The notes beneath the pieces were generated by a model. It saw nothing but the letters and a program-made list of their open reading frames with translations, did not search any database and was not told where the DNA came from. Below are positions 38,329 through 47,823 of a DNA stretch of 64,000 nt, piece by piece. The stretch's first letter is position 1. Each line of letters opens with the position of its first letter. The stretch lies in contig CAVPWR010000006.1 in the NCBI GenBank assembly GCA_963709555.1, forward strand, positions 154,313 to 218,312, written 5' to 3'. Position numbers and translations under genes: made by a program. The DNA is from Sulfurisoma sp963709555. Lineage in GTDB: Bacteria > Pseudomonadota > Gammaproteobacteria > Burkholderiales > Rhodocyclaceae.

Positions 38329-39687
38329 TCAGCGCGGCATGCCCGGCAGCATGCCCTTCATGCCGCGCATCATTTTGGCCATGCCGCCCTTGGAGAACTG
38401 CTTCATCACCTTCTGCGTCTGCTCGAACTGGTTGAGGAGGCGATTGACTTCCTGCACCTGAACCCCGGCGCCGGCGGCGATGCGGCGCTTGCGGCTGGCC
38501 TTGAGGATCTCCGGCTTCGCCCGTTCGCCCGGGGTCATGGAGTTGATGATGCCCTCGATGCGGCCCACCGCCTTGTCCTCGACCGCGCCGCCGGCCTGCT
38601 GCGCCATCTGCGCGAACTGCGCCGGCATCTTGTCAAGCAGCGACGACATGCCGCCCATCTTGCGCATCTGGCCGATCTGGTCCTTGAAGTCGTTGAGGTC
38701 GAAGCCCTTGCCGGACTTCATCTTCTTGACGAATTCCTGCGCCTTGTCCTGGTCGACGCCCCGCTGCGCGTCCTCGACCAGGCCGAGGATGTCGCCCATG
38801 CCGAGGATGCGCGAGGCCATGCGCTCGGGGTGGAACTCCTCGATGCCGTTCAATTTCTCGCCGACGCCGGCGAACTTGAGCGGCTTGCCGGTGACGTGGC
38901 GTACCGACAGCGCCGCGCCGCCGCGGGCATCGCCGTCGAGCTTGGTCAGGATGATGCCGGTGAGCGGCAGCGCCTCGTTGAAGGCGCGCGCAGTATTGAC
39001 CGCGTCCTGGCCGAGCATGGCATCGACCACGAACAGGCTCTCGACCGGATTCAGCAGCGCATGCAGCTCCTTGATCTCGGCCATCATGGCGGAGTCGATC
39101 GCCAGGCGGCCGGCGGTATCGACGAACAGCACGTCGAAGTAGTGCTTCTTCGCGTAGTCGAGCGCGGCCGCCGCGATCGCCGCCGGCTTCTCGCCGGCAT
39201 GCGAGGGGAAGAACTCGATGCCGGCCTGCGCCGACACGGCCTTCAGCTGCTCGATGGCCGCCGGGCGGTAGACGTCGCAGCTCACCGCCAGCACCTTCTT
39301 CTTCTGCCGTTCCTTCAGCCACTTGCCGAGCTTGGCCGTGGTCGTGGTCTTGCCGGCACCCTGCAGGCCGGACATGAGGATGACGGCCGGCGGCACCGCG
39401 GCGAGGTTGAGGCCGACGGACTGCCCGCCCATGAGTTCGGTCAGTTCGCGATGCACCACGCCGACCAGCGCCTGGCCCGGCGTGAGCGAGCCGATCACCT
39501 CCTGGCCGAGGGCCTTTTCCTTGACGCGGGCAATGAAGTCCTTGACCACCGGCAGCGCGACATCGGCCTCGAGCAGCGCCATGCGCACCTCGCGCAGCAT
39601 GTCGGCGATGTTGTCTTCGGTCAGGCGGGCCTGGCCGCGCAGGGTCTTGACGACACGGCCGAGCCGCTGGGTCAGGTTGTCGAGCAT
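38329..39687 (-). CDS. ffh: Signal recognition particle protein Ffh
   Basis: 452 residues. N domain, then the GTPase G domain with GLQGAGKTTTTAKLGKWL (G1), DVYRPAAIEQL, VDTAGRLAIDSAMM (G3) and LTGIILTKLDGDARGGAALS (G4). The Met-rich M domain (KMKSGKGFDLNDFKDQIGQMRKMGG, GSGVQVQEVNRLLNQFEQ-like, MLPGMPR) binds 4.5S RNA and signal peptides. Divergent from ypjD. No frameshift. Confidence 0.97.
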   Translation of the reverse strand: MLDNLTQRLGRVVKTLRGQARLTEDNIADMLREVRMALLEADVALPVVKDFIARVKEKALGQEVIGSLTPGQALVGVVHRELTELMGGQSVGLNLAAVPPAVILMSGLQGAGKTTTTAKLGKWLKERQKKKVLAVSCDVYRPAAIEQLKAVSAQAGIEFFPSHAGEKPAAIAAAALDYAKKHYFDVLFVDTAGRLAIDSAMMAEIKELHALLNPVESLFVVDAMLGQDAVNTARAFNEALPLTGIILTKLDGDARGGAALSVRHVTGKPLKFAGVGEKLNGIEEFHPERMASRILGMGDILGLVEDAQRGVDQDKAQEFVKKMKSGKGFDLNDFKDQIGQMRKMGGMSSLLDKMPAQFAQMAQQAGGAVEDKAVGRIEGIINSMTPGERAKPEILKASRKRRIAAGAGVQVQEVNRLLNQFEQTQKVMKQFSKGGMAKMMRGMKGMLPGMPR

Positions 39688-39733
39688 GATGGGGATGGAA
39701 TGAGGTGGGGTGGAGATGCGATAGACTTCGCCA

Positions 39734-40561
39734 ATGCCAGCAATTTTACTGCATGTCCTAACGGCGGCCCTTTACGCCGGGCTCGCCCTGCACTTCTGGC
39801 GCAGCCGCTGGCGCGGCCCCGCTCTGGATCAGCCGATCACGGGTTTGGCGGGGTGGGAGCGCATCGTGCTGCTGGTGGCGCTTGCCCTGCACGGGGTCAC
39901 TCTGGCGCAGGAAATCTTCCCCGGCAACGCCATGCGTTTCGGCTTCGCCGTGGCGCTGTCGCTGATCCTGTGGCTGGCCATTGCGCTTTACTGGATCGAA
40001 AGCTTCTACGCCCGCATGGAGGGCCTGCAGATGCTCGGCCTGCCGCTGGCCGCCCTGTGCGTGCTGCTGCCGCCGGCCCTGCCCGGCCAGCACCTGCTCG
40101 CCAATGCCGACTCGCCGGCCTTTCGCGCCCACTTCCTCATGGCCATGCTGGCCTACAGCCTTTTTACCCTGGCGGCGCTGCATGCCGTACTGATGGCTGT
40201 CGCTGAAAAGCGCCTGCACCGCGGCCGTCTGACCCCGCTGTTCGCCGGGCTGCCGCCGCTATTGACCATGGAGGCGCTGCTGTTCCGGCTGATCCATGTC
40301 GCCTTCGTACTGCTGACGCTGACGCTGGCCTCGGGCATCCTGTTCTCCGAAACGCTGTTCGGCAAGCCCCTGCCCTTCAACCACAAGACCATTTTCGCCA
40401 TCCTCTCCTGGCTGATCTTCGCCGCCCTGCTCACCGGCCGCCACCTGCGCGGCTGGCGCGGCCGCGTGGCCCTGCGCTGGACGCTGGCGGGCTTCGGCAC
40501 CCTGCTGCTGGCCTATGTCGGCAGCCGCTTCGTGCTGGAAGTGATACTCGGCCGCGGCTGA
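39734..40561 (+). CDS. ypjD: CcsA-like inner membrane protein YpjD
   Basis: 275 residues, about eight hydrophobic segments, belonging to the CcsA/cytochrome c assembly-like YpjD family (PALPGQHLLANADSPAFRAHFLMAMLAYSLFTLAALHAVLM, FNHKTIFAILSWLIFAALLTGRHLRGWRG). In enterobacteria ffh-ypjD-corB is a conserved group in which YpjD (CorE) is linked to magnesium and cobalt handling. Exact role unknown. The stop overlaps the corB start (TGATG). Confidence 0.87.
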   Translation: MPAILLHVLTAALYAGLALHFWRSRWRGPALDQPITGLAGWERIVLLVALALHGVTLAQEIFPGNAMRFGFAVALSLILWLAIALYWIESFYARMEGLQMLGLPLAALCVLLPPALPGQHLLANADSPAFRAHFLMAMLAYSLFTLAALHAVLMAVAEKRLHRGRLTPLFAGLPPLLTMEALLFRLIHVAFVLLTLTLASGILFSETLFGKPLPFNHKTIFAILSWLIFAALLTGRHLRGWRGRVALRWTLAGFGTLLLAYVGSRFVLEVILGRG

Positions 40562-41838
40562 TGGACGGCGTACCCTTACCGGCCCAGTTCATGGCGCTGG
40601 CGGCGCTGCTAGTGTGCTCCGCCTTTTTTTCGCTGGCCGAGACGGCGATGATGGCGAGCAATCGCTACCGCCTGCGCCACCAGGCGGCACACGGCCATCG
40701 CGGCGCCACGCTCGCACTCGAACTGCTCGGCCAGACGGACAAGATGCTGGGCGTGATACTGCTCGGCAACAACCTCATCAACGCTGCCGCCGCGACGCTC
40801 GTCTCGGTCATCACCATCGAGCTGTTCGGCGAGGACAAGTGGGCGCTGGGTGCCGGCACGCTGATGGTCACCTTCCTGATCCTGGTCTTCTCCGAGATCA
40901 CGCCCAAGATCATCGGCGCCACCCACGCCGACCGCCTGGCGGTGCTGCTCGGCTACCTGCTTTGGCCGCTGTTGCGCCTCGCCTATCCCGTCGTCTGGTT
41001 CGTCAATCTTTTCGCCTCGGCGCTGCTGCGCCTGCTGCGCCTGAAGCCCGAGGCAGGAAGCGGCTCATCGCAGCTGAATGCCGAGGAACTGCGCTCGGTG
41101 GTGCTCGAATCGAGCCATTTCATTCCGGCGCCGCACCGCGCCATCCTGGTCAACCTGTTCGACCTCGAGCACGTCAGCGTCGCCGACATCATGACCCCGC
41201 GCGGAGAGATCGAGGGTATCGACCTGGAGGATGCGGCCGAGGACATCCGCTCGCACCTCGCCACCAGTTTCCACAGCCGCCTCCCGGTATACGAGGGCGA
41301 ACCCGGCAACATCGTCGGCATGCTGCAGGTGCGCAGGTTGATCGGCGGCGCGCTGGAGGGAGAAATCGACCTAGCCGCGCTGCGCGAGCAGTTGAGCGAA
41401 CCCTATTTCGTTCCCGCTTCGACGCCCATCTACGCCCAGTTGCAGTTCTTCCGCGACAACCGCCAGCGCACCGGCCTGGTGGTCGACGAATACGGCGAGT
41501 TGCTCGGACTGGTGACGCTCGAGGACATCATCGAGGAAATCGTCGGCAAGTTCACCACCGGCATGCCGGGCGGACCGAGTTCCATCGCCTGGCTGGACGA
41601 CGACACCGCATTGGTCGATGGCAGCCAGAACCTGCGCGAAATCAACCGCGCACTGCATCTCGCCTTGCCGACCGACGGTCCGAAGACGCTGAATGGCCTG
41701 ATCGTGGAACACCTGCAGGATATCCCCGAGGCCGGCGTCGGGCTGCGCATCGGCGACGTCGGCATGGAAATTGTCCAAACGCAGGACAGGCGCATCAAGA
41801 CGGTGCGAATCAGGCGCCCCGACACTCCAGTTGAATGA
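40561..41838 (+). CDS. corB: CNNM/CorB family Mg2+/Co2+ transporter protein
   Basis: 425 residues. The N-terminal DUF21/CNNM membrane domain (FFSLAETAMMASNRYRLRHQAAHGHRGA, GVILLGNNLINAAAATLVS, LVFSEITPKIIGATHADRLA) is followed by a CBS pair (VADIMTPRGEIEGID, GLVTLEDIIEEIVGKF) and a CorC/HlyC C-terminal domain. CNNM proteins export Mg2+ with nucleotide-regulated CBS domains. Coupled to ypjD. No frameshift. Confidence 0.93.
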   Translation: MDGVPLPAQFMALAALLVCSAFFSLAETAMMASNRYRLRHQAAHGHRGATLALELLGQTDKMLGVILLGNNLINAAAATLVSVITIELFGEDKWALGAGTLMVTFLILVFSEITPKIIGATHADRLAVLLGYLLWPLLRLAYPVVWFVNLFASALLRLLRLKPEAGSGSSQLNAEELRSVVLESSHFIPAPHRAILVNLFDLEHVSVADIMTPRGEIEGIDLEDAAEDIRSHLATSFHSRLPVYEGEPGNIVGMLQVRRLIGGALEGEIDLAALREQLSEPYFVPASTPIYAQLQFFRDNRQRTGLVVDEYGELLGLVTLEDIIEEIVGKFTTGMPGGPSSIAWLDDDTALVDGSQNLREINRALHLALPTDGPKTLNGLIVEHLQDIPEAGVGLRIGDVGMEIVQTQDRRIKTVRIRRPDTPVE

Positions 41839-42004
41839 CCTAATGACACCGAACCCGACTATCGGCTTTACAAACCCCTTCGGGCGGGGCATCATCACCC
41901 AATACCGCTGACATTTCATGGCGTTGGCAAGAAAACTTCCGCTAGAATCTGACAGTTAGTGACCCAAACGCGCGGCCCAAGCGCGATCCAAACGAGGCGA
42001 GCCC

Positions 42005-43238
42005 ATGGCAACCGCAGCAAAGAAAACGGCGCCACCCGCAGTCAAGGAATTCAACTTTGCCTGGGAAGGCAAGGACAAGGGCGGAAAAATCGTACGGGGC
42101 GAGATGCGTGCCACCACCGATACGGTGGTCAGCAGCGCGCTGCGGCGCAAGGGCATTCTGCCGGTCAAAATCAAGAAACAGCGACTCAAGAGCGGGGGCA
42201 GCGTCAGCGAAAAGGACATCACGCTGTTCTCCCGTCGAACTGGCTACGATGATGAAGGCCGGCGTGCCGCTGCTGCAGTCCTTCGACATCGTCGGCAAGG
42301 GCCACAGCAACCCGGCGGTGGGCAAGCTGCTGTTGGACATCAAAACCGATGTCGAAACCGGTTCTTCGCTGGCAGCCGCATTCCGCAAGTACCCCTTGTA
42401 CTTCGACAATCTATTCTGCAACCTGGTCGCCGCCGGCGAGCAGGCGGGTATTCTCGAAGCGTTGCTGGACCGCCTGGCCACCTACAAGGAAAAGACCCTG
42501 GCGATCAAGGCCAAGATCAAGAGCGCCCTCTTCTATCCGGTTGCCATCATGGTCGTGGCCTTCCTGGTCACCGCGGTGATCATGATATTCGTGGTGCCGG
42601 CCTTCAAGGAAGTGTTCAGGAGTTTCGGCGGCGACCTGCCGGCGCCAACCCAGATCGTGATAGGAATCTCGGACTATTTCGTCGCCAACTGGTACATCAT
42701 CTTTGGCGCCGTCGGCGGGGCGATCTACACCTTCTTCTACACCTGGAAGCGCTCCAAGGCGATGCAGATTTTCATGGATCGTCTGGCACTCAAGTTGCCA
42801 ATCTTCGGCGACGTGATCCTGAAGGCCACCGTGGCGCGCTGGACGCGGACCTGCTCGACGATGTTCGCCGCCGGCGTGCCACTGGTCGAAGCGCTCGAAT
42901 CGGTGGGCGGCGCCTCCGGCAACTACGTCTATGAGTACGCGACCAATCAAATCCGGGCCGAGGTCAGCAGCGGCACCAGTCTCACTGTCGCCATGCAGAA
43001 CGCCAATGTCTTTCCCAACATGACCCTGCAGATGGTCTCCATCGGCGAGGAATCCGGGCAGCTCGATGCCATGCTCTCCAAGGTGGCCGATTTTTACGAA
43101 CAGGAAGTCGACGACGCCGTCGCCTCGCTTTCCAGCCTGATGGAACCAGTCATCATGGTCTTTCTCGGCGGCCTGATCGGTGGCCTGGTGGTCGCCATGT
43201 ACCTGCCGATCTTCAAGCTCGGCGCAGTGGTAGGCTAG
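42005..43238 (+). CDS. pilC: Type IV pilus inner membrane platform protein PilC (one frameshift)
   Basis: ~410 residues, GspF family. The N-terminal part (EFNFAWEGKDKGGKIVRGEMRA, VSEKDITLFSR) is joined after one extra base at about 42237-42240 to LATMMKAGVPLLQSFDIVGKG, ALFYPVAIMVVAFLVTAVIMIFVVPAF, PIFGDVILKATVARWTRTCSTMFAAGVPLVEALESV and SLMEPVIMVFLGGLIGG. The duplicated GspF domains and three membrane segments are complete. It anchors the pilin assembly motors. pilB, its usual upstream partner, is not present here; corB precedes it with a 166-base gap. Confidence 0.94.
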
Positions 43239-43265
43239 GCCGGCTAAGCCAGCCCCTCACCCCTC

Positions 43266-44108
43266 ATGGCAGTCGATTCCGGCCTGCTGGCGCTGGCGCT
43301 TGTTTTCGGCCTCGCCGTTGGCAGCTTTCTGAACGTCGTCATCCATCGCCTGCCGATCATGATGGAGCGTGACTGGCTGTCCCAGTGCGCCGAGTTGCGC
43401 GGCGAGCCGGCGCTACAACACGAGCCGCTGTCACTGGCGGCACCGCGCTCGCGCTGCCCGCACTGCGGCCACGCAATTTCCGCGCTCGAGAATATCCCTG
43501 TACTCAGCTACCTGCTGCTGCGTGGCCGCTGCCGCGGTTGCGGCGCGGGCATCAGCCCGCGCTATCCGCTGGTCGAGGCCTTCACCGGCCTGGCCTTCGC
43601 CGCCGCCGCCTGGAAGTTCGGGCCGACCGTCGCCGCCGCCGCCGCCATGCTGTTCGTCGCCGCGATGATCGCGCTGACCTTCATCGATTTCGACAAGCAA
43701 CTGCTGCCCGACGACATCACCCTGCCCCTGCTCTGGGCCGGCCTGCTGTTCAATGCCTTCGGTGTGTTCACCGACCTCAAGAGCGCCGTGCTCGGCGCCG
43801 CGGCAGGCTACCTGCTGCTGTGGTCGGTGTATTGGGCGTTCAAGCTCGCCACCGGCAAGGAAGGCATGGGCTTCGGCGACTTCAAGCTGCTCGCCGCCAT
43901 CGGCGCCTGGACCGGCTGGGTCATCCTGCCGCTGACCATCCTGCTCTCGTCCTTCGTCGGCGCCGTTGTCGGCATCGCGCTGATGGTGCTGACCAAACAC
44001 GGCCGCGATGTGCCCATCCCCTTCGGCCCCTACCTCGCTGCGGCCGGGGTCATTGCCCTGTTCTGGGGCAAGCCGCTGACCCAGACCTACCTGCACCTGC
44101 TGCTCTAG
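43266..44108 (+). CDS. pilD: Prepilin leader peptidase / N-methyltransferase PilD
   Basis: 280 residues, polytopic aspartic protease that cleaves and N-methylates type IV prepilins. VGSFLNVVIHRLPIMM, the paired Cys motifs (CPHCGHAISALENIPVLSYLLLRGRCRGCG), TFIDFDKQLLPDDITLPLLWAGLL (first catalytic Asp) and GMGFGDFKLLAAIGAWTGW (second Asp in GxGDxK) are present. 27 bases after pilC. It would process the MSHA-type minor prepilins encoded at 60-62 kb. Confidence 0.95.
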   Translation: MAVDSGLLALALVFGLAVGSFLNVVIHRLPIMMERDWLSQCAELRGEPALQHEPLSLAAPRSRCPHCGHAISALENIPVLSYLLLRGRCRGCGAGISPRYPLVEAFTGLAFAAAAWKFGPTVAAAAAMLFVAAMIALTFIDFDKQLLPDDITLPLLWAGLLFNAFGVFTDLKSAVLGAAAGYLLLWSVYWAFKLATGKEGMGFGDFKLLAAIGAWTGWVILPLTILLSSFVGAVVGIALMVLTKHGRDVPIPFGPYLAAAGVIALFWGKPLTQTYLHLLL

Positions 44109-44233
44109 CTTGAAAACGGGCCGCAGGGACCCCATCTCCCCCATGGTGTTTCGGGACACCGGCAGCCGGACGCGAAGTCCTTTTGCCTGAAGCCCTTACG
44201 ATATAATCCCCCTCTTTTTCCCCTGAGGCGACC

Positions 44234-44494
44234 ATGCCCATCTACGCCTATCGTTGCAGCAGCTGCAATTTCGAGCAGGACGTCATGCAAAAAATGGCCG
44301 ACGCGCCGCTCACCACCTGTCCCGAATGCAAAGCTGAGGCCTTCACCAAGCAATTGACCGCACCCGGCTTCCAGCTCAAGGGCAGCGGCTGGTACGCCAC
44401 CGACTTCAAGGGCGGCTCCAAACCCTCTGCGCCGGCCAAGAGCGAGGGTCCGCCGCCCTGCCAGGGTGGAACGGGTTCGTGCGCCTGCAACTGA
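44234..44494 (+). CDS. FmdB-like zinc ribbon protein
   Basis: 86 residues. The N-terminal zinc ribbon MPIYAYRCSSCNFEQDVMQKMADAPLTTCPEC has two CxxC knuckles, as in the FmdB/CxxC_CxxC_SSSS family. KGSGWYATDF and a Pro/Ser/Gly-rich tail ending in CACN follow. Function of the family is unknown. It precedes the DUF502 gene and aspS, a frequent order in betaproteobacteria. Confidence 0.88.
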   Translation: MPIYAYRCSSCNFEQDVMQKMADAPLTTCPECKAEAFTKQLTAPGFQLKGSGWYATDFKGGSKPSAPAKSEGPPPCQGGTGSCACN

Positions 44495-44525
44495 AGGATA
44501 CGCCGCCCCGCGCGGATTCTGCGCC

Positions 44526-45161
44526 TTGAAAAAATACTTCATCACCGGTCTGCTGATCTGGGTCCCCTTGGCGATCACCGCCTGGGTGCTGTCGCTGATC
44601 GTCCGTACCATGGACCAGTCGCTGCTGCTGTTGCCGCACTCCATCCAGCCCGAGCAGCTGCTGGGCATCTACATCCCGGGCATCGGCGCCCTGATGACAC
44701 TGCTGGTCGTGTTCATCACCGGCCTCGTCACGGCCAACTTCGTCGGCCAGCGCCTGGTACGCTTCTGGGAGGCGCTGCTGTCGCGCATCCCGGTGGTGAA
44801 GTCGATCTACTACAGCGTCAAGCAGGTCAGCGACACGCTGTTCTCGGGCAGTGGCGAAGCCTTCCGCAAGGTCCTGCTGGTGCGCTATCCGCATCCGGAA
44901 GCCTGGGCCGTAGCCTTCCAGACCGGCACGCCGACGACCGACGTCTCCCAGCACACCGACGACGAAGTGGTCAGCGTCTTCATCCCGACCGCGCCCAGCC
45001 CCGTCAACGGCTTCTTTTTCTTCGTCCGCAAGCGCGACACCGTCGAACTGGACATGAGCGTCGATGACGCTCTCAAGTACATCGTCTCCATGGGCGTGGT
45101 CGCCCCGCCCCTGCGTGGCAACGGCAAGCCCAATCTGATCGGCCGCGCTCAGAACGAATGA
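44526..45161 (+). CDS. DUF502 family membrane protein
   Basis: 211 residues from TTG 44526 (KKYFITGLLIWVPLAITAWVLSLIV). Two membrane helices (the second around IPGIGALMTLLVVFITGLVTANFV) precede a soluble domain with the DUF502 pattern: IPVVKSIYYSVKQVSDTLF, VFIPTAPSPVNGFFFFVRKRDTVELDMSVDDALKYIVSMGVV. A similar family protein in plants (LCV) is linked to trafficking; the bacterial role is unknown. It starts 32 bases after the FmdB-like gene, and the aspS leader follows. Confidence 0.88.
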   Translation: MKKYFITGLLIWVPLAITAWVLSLIVRTMDQSLLLLPHSIQPEQLLGIYIPGIGALMTLLVVFITGLVTANFVGQRLVRFWEALLSRIPVVKSIYYSVKQVSDTLFSGSGEAFRKVLLVRYPHPEAWAVAFQTGTPTTDVSQHTDDEVVSVFIPTAPSPVNGFFFFVRKRDTVELDMSVDDALKYIVSMGVVAPPLRGNGKPNLIGRAQNE

Positions 45162-45185
45162 TTTCACCCTGGTGTCGCGATGCAG

Positions 45186-45210
45186 CCGTGTCGCCAGCGC
45201 CGACTTTTCG
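45186..45210 (+). repeat. Dispersed 17-mer copy in the aspS leader
   Basis: CCGTGTCGCCAGCGCCGACTTTTCG (core 45192-45208, exact), ending 14 bases before the aspS ATG. Intergenic, so free of protein constraint. It could influence aspS translation if transcribed. Confidence 0.75.
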
Positions 45211-45223
45211 AAACGAGAACTCC

Positions 45224-47024
45224 ATGCGTACCCACTACTGCGGTCAACTCTCCGCCGCCAACGTCGATCAGATCGTCACCCTCTGCGGCTGGAACCACCG
45301 CCGCCGCGATCATGGCGGCGTGATCTTCATCGACCTGCGCGACCGCGAAGGCCTCGCCCAGGTGGTCTGCGATCCCGATCGTCCCGAGATGTTCGAGCTG
45401 GCCGAGTCCGTGCGCGGCGAGTTCGTGCTGCGGATCACCGGCAAGGTGCGGCGCCGCCCGTCTGGCACCGAGAATCCCAACATGCCTTCGGGCGAGGTCG
45501 AGATCCTCTGCCACGAGCTGGAAATACTCAACGCCGCGGTGACGCCGCCGTTCCAGCTTGATGACGACAACCTCTCCGAAAACGTGCGCCTGGTCAATCG
45601 CGTCATCGACCTGCGCCGGCCGCAGATGCAGAAGAACATGATGCTGCGCTACAAGACGGCCCGCGCCTTCCGCCGCTTCCTCGATGACAACGGCTTCATC
45701 GACATCGAAACGCCGATGCTGACCAAGAGCACGCCCGAAGGCGCGCGCGACTACCTGGTGCCGTCGCGTGTCCATCCCGGCCAGTTCTTCGCCCTGCCGC
45801 AATCGCCGCAGCTGTTCAAGCAGTTGCTGATGGTCGCCGGCTTCGATCGCTATTACCAGATCGTCAAGTGCTTCCGCGACGAGGACCTGCGCGCCGACCG
45901 CCAGCCGGAGTTCACCCAGGTCGATATCGAGACCTCGTTCATGGACGAGACCGCAGATCACCGCCATCATCGAGCAGCTGATCCGCTACGTGTTCAAGGA
46001 CGCGATCGACGTCGATCTGCCCGATCCCTTCCCGCGCATGAGCTATGCCGAGGCCATGCGCCGCTTCGGTTCCGACAAGCCCGACCTGCGCGTGACGCTG
46101 GAGCTCACCGAGGTCACCGACGCGGTGCAGGACGTCGCCTTCAAGGTCTTCTCCGGTCCCGCCACCTCGGGCGGCCGCGTCGCGGCACTGCGGATTCCCG
46201 GCGGCGCCAGCCTGACGCGCGGCGAGATCGACGGCTATACGGAATTCGTCAAGATCTACGGCGCCAAGGGCCTCGCCTACATCAAGGTCAATGACGCCGC
46301 CAAGCTCAACGAGGAAGGCCTGCAGTCGCCCATCGTCAAGAACCTCCACGAAACGGCGCTGAAGACCATCGTCGAGCGCACCGGTGCGCAGTCCGGCGAC
46401 CTGATCTTCTTCGGCGCCGACAAGACCAAGGTCGTCAACGACGCCCTCGGCGCATTGCGCAGCAAGATCGGCCACGAAAAGGATTATCTCAATGGCAAGG
46501 CCTGGGAACCGCTGTGGGTCGTGGATTTCCCGATGTTCGAGTACAGCGAGGAAGACAAGCGCTGGACCGCCTGCCACCACCCCTTCACCTCGCCCAAGGA
46601 CGGCCACGAGGAACTGATGGCCACGAACCCCGGCGAGTGCCTGGCCAAGGCCTACGACCTGGCGCTCAACGGCTGGGAAATCGGCGGCGGCTCGGTGCGT
46701 ATCCACAAGGCCGACGTCCAGGCCAAGGTGTTCGAGGCGCTGGGCATCGGCGAGGAGGAGCAGCGCCTCAAGTTCGGCTTCCTGCTCGACGCCCTGCGCT
46801 ACGGCGCGCCGCCCCACGGCGGCCTGGCCTTCGGCCTCGACCGCATCGTCACCATGATGACCGGCGCCGAATCGATCCGCGACGTCATCGCCTTCCCCAA
46901 GACCCAGCGCGCCCAGTGCCTGCTGACCGACGCGCCCTCCGACGTCGACGAGAAGCAGCTGCGCGAGTTGCACATCCGCCTGCGGCAGAAGGTCGAGACC
47001 CAGGTCGAGGTCGGCAAGGGTTAA
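45224..47024 (+). CDS. aspS: Aspartyl-tRNA synthetase (one frameshift)
   Basis: ~599 residues, class II synthetase. The anticodon-binding OB fold (VTLCGWNHRRRDHGGVIFIDLRDREGLAQVV), motif 1 and the FRDEDLRADRQPEFTQVDIETSFM motif 2 are in the first frame. One extra base at about 45950-45953 moves the rest to the next frame (ITAIIEQLIRYVFK, the GAD insertion domain, WVVDFPMFEY, HHPFTSPKDGHEEL, GGLAFGLDRIVTMMTG motif 3). ATG 45224 is chosen for a typical MRTHYCGQL start after AACGAGAA. All catalytic parts are present. Confidence 0.95.
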
Positions 47025-47040
47025 GGCCGATCCGGCCCGC

Positions 47041-47385
47041 ATGATGCGCACCTTGTTGGCCCTGCTGCTGGCCGCATGCGTCGGGCTGGTACAGGCGCAG
47101 GAGCTTTCGCTGGCGGAGCTGCCGCCCGAGGGGCGGGAGACGCTGCGGCTCATCGCCAGCGGCGGCCCCTTCCCGCACAAACGCGACGGCATCGTCTTCA
47201 ACAACTACGAAAAGCGCCTGCCGCTGCGGCCGCGCGGCCACTACCGCGAATACACCGTGGCGACGCCGGGCATCAGCCATCGCGGCGCACGGCGCATCGT
47301 CTGCGGCGGCCAGCGGCCGACACAGCCCGAGGCCTGCTACTACACCTGCGGACCACTACCGAGCTTCAGGAAAATCCGCGAATGA
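47041..47385 (+). CDS. Secreted guanyl-specific ribonuclease (barnase/RNase Sa-like)
   Basis: 114 residues with a signal peptide (LLALLLAACVGLVQAQ). RNase N1/Sa family core: LIASGGPFPHKRDGIVFNNYEKRLP, GHYREYTVATPG (catalytic Glu) and GARRIVCGG (catalytic Arg). The segment where the catalytic His is expected reads CYYTCGPLPSF. Shifting by one base between 47347 and about 47361 gives ADHY, the family's usual DHY, so a +1/-1 indel pair appears to hide the active His. It is followed by a barstar gene with an ATGA overlap, as expected for an exported RNase and its cytosolic inhibitor. Confidence 0.82.
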   Translation: MMRTLLALLLAACVGLVQAQELSLAELPPEGRETLRLIASGGPFPHKRDGIVFNNYEKRLPLRPRGHYREYTVATPGISHRGARRIVCGGQRPTQPEACYYTCGPLPSFRKIRE

Positions 47386-47818
47386 ACTACGAAGGCATCC
47401 TCGCCCAGGTCGAACATGCTGGCGTCTATCACATGCCCGGCGATGGCGAGGCGGCTCTGATCGCAGCCGCCGAACGCAATGGTTTCTTCGTCTTTCGCGT
47501 CAACCTCGCCCAAACCCTGCGACAAGTTGCAGTTGCTCGAAACCATCGGCCGCGCCATGGCCTTCCCCGAGTGGTTCGGCCACAACTGGGACGCCCTCCT
47601 CGACTGCCTCGCCGATCTCGGCTGGCGCCCGGCCGAAGGTTACGTGGTGATCCTCGAACATTGCGACGGCATCCACGGCCGCGCCGAGGCCGACTTCGTC
47701 CAGGCGCTGCAGGTCTTCGCAGGCAGCCGCCAACGAGTGGCGCGAGCAGGGCATCGCCTTCTGGTGCTTCGTGGACATGCAGGCCGACGGCATCAACTGG
47801 CTCACCGATATCACTTGA
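47382..47818 (+). CDS. Barstar-family ribonuclease inhibitor (two frameshifts)
   Basis: ~144 residues after reassembly. MNYEGILAQVEHAGVYHMPG, then ERNGFFVFRVNLAQT. After an extra base at about 47517-47522 come CDKLQLLETIGRAMAFPEWFGHNWDALLDCLADLGW, the barstar helix with the WFGxNWDALxDCLxDL motif, and YVVILEHCDGI. After a second extra base at about 47720-47723 come NEWREQGIAFWCFVD and INWLTDIT. Binds and blocks the partner RNase. It starts inside the RNase stop codon. Confidence 0.87.
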
Positions 47819-47823
47819 GCCGC

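Noticed and set aside
41920..41960. Possible sigma54 or sigma70 promoter before pilC (TTGGCA ... TAGAAT)
   Set aside because: The -24/-12 GG/GC spacing does not fit sigma54, and the sigma70-like hexamers are only 13 bases apart.
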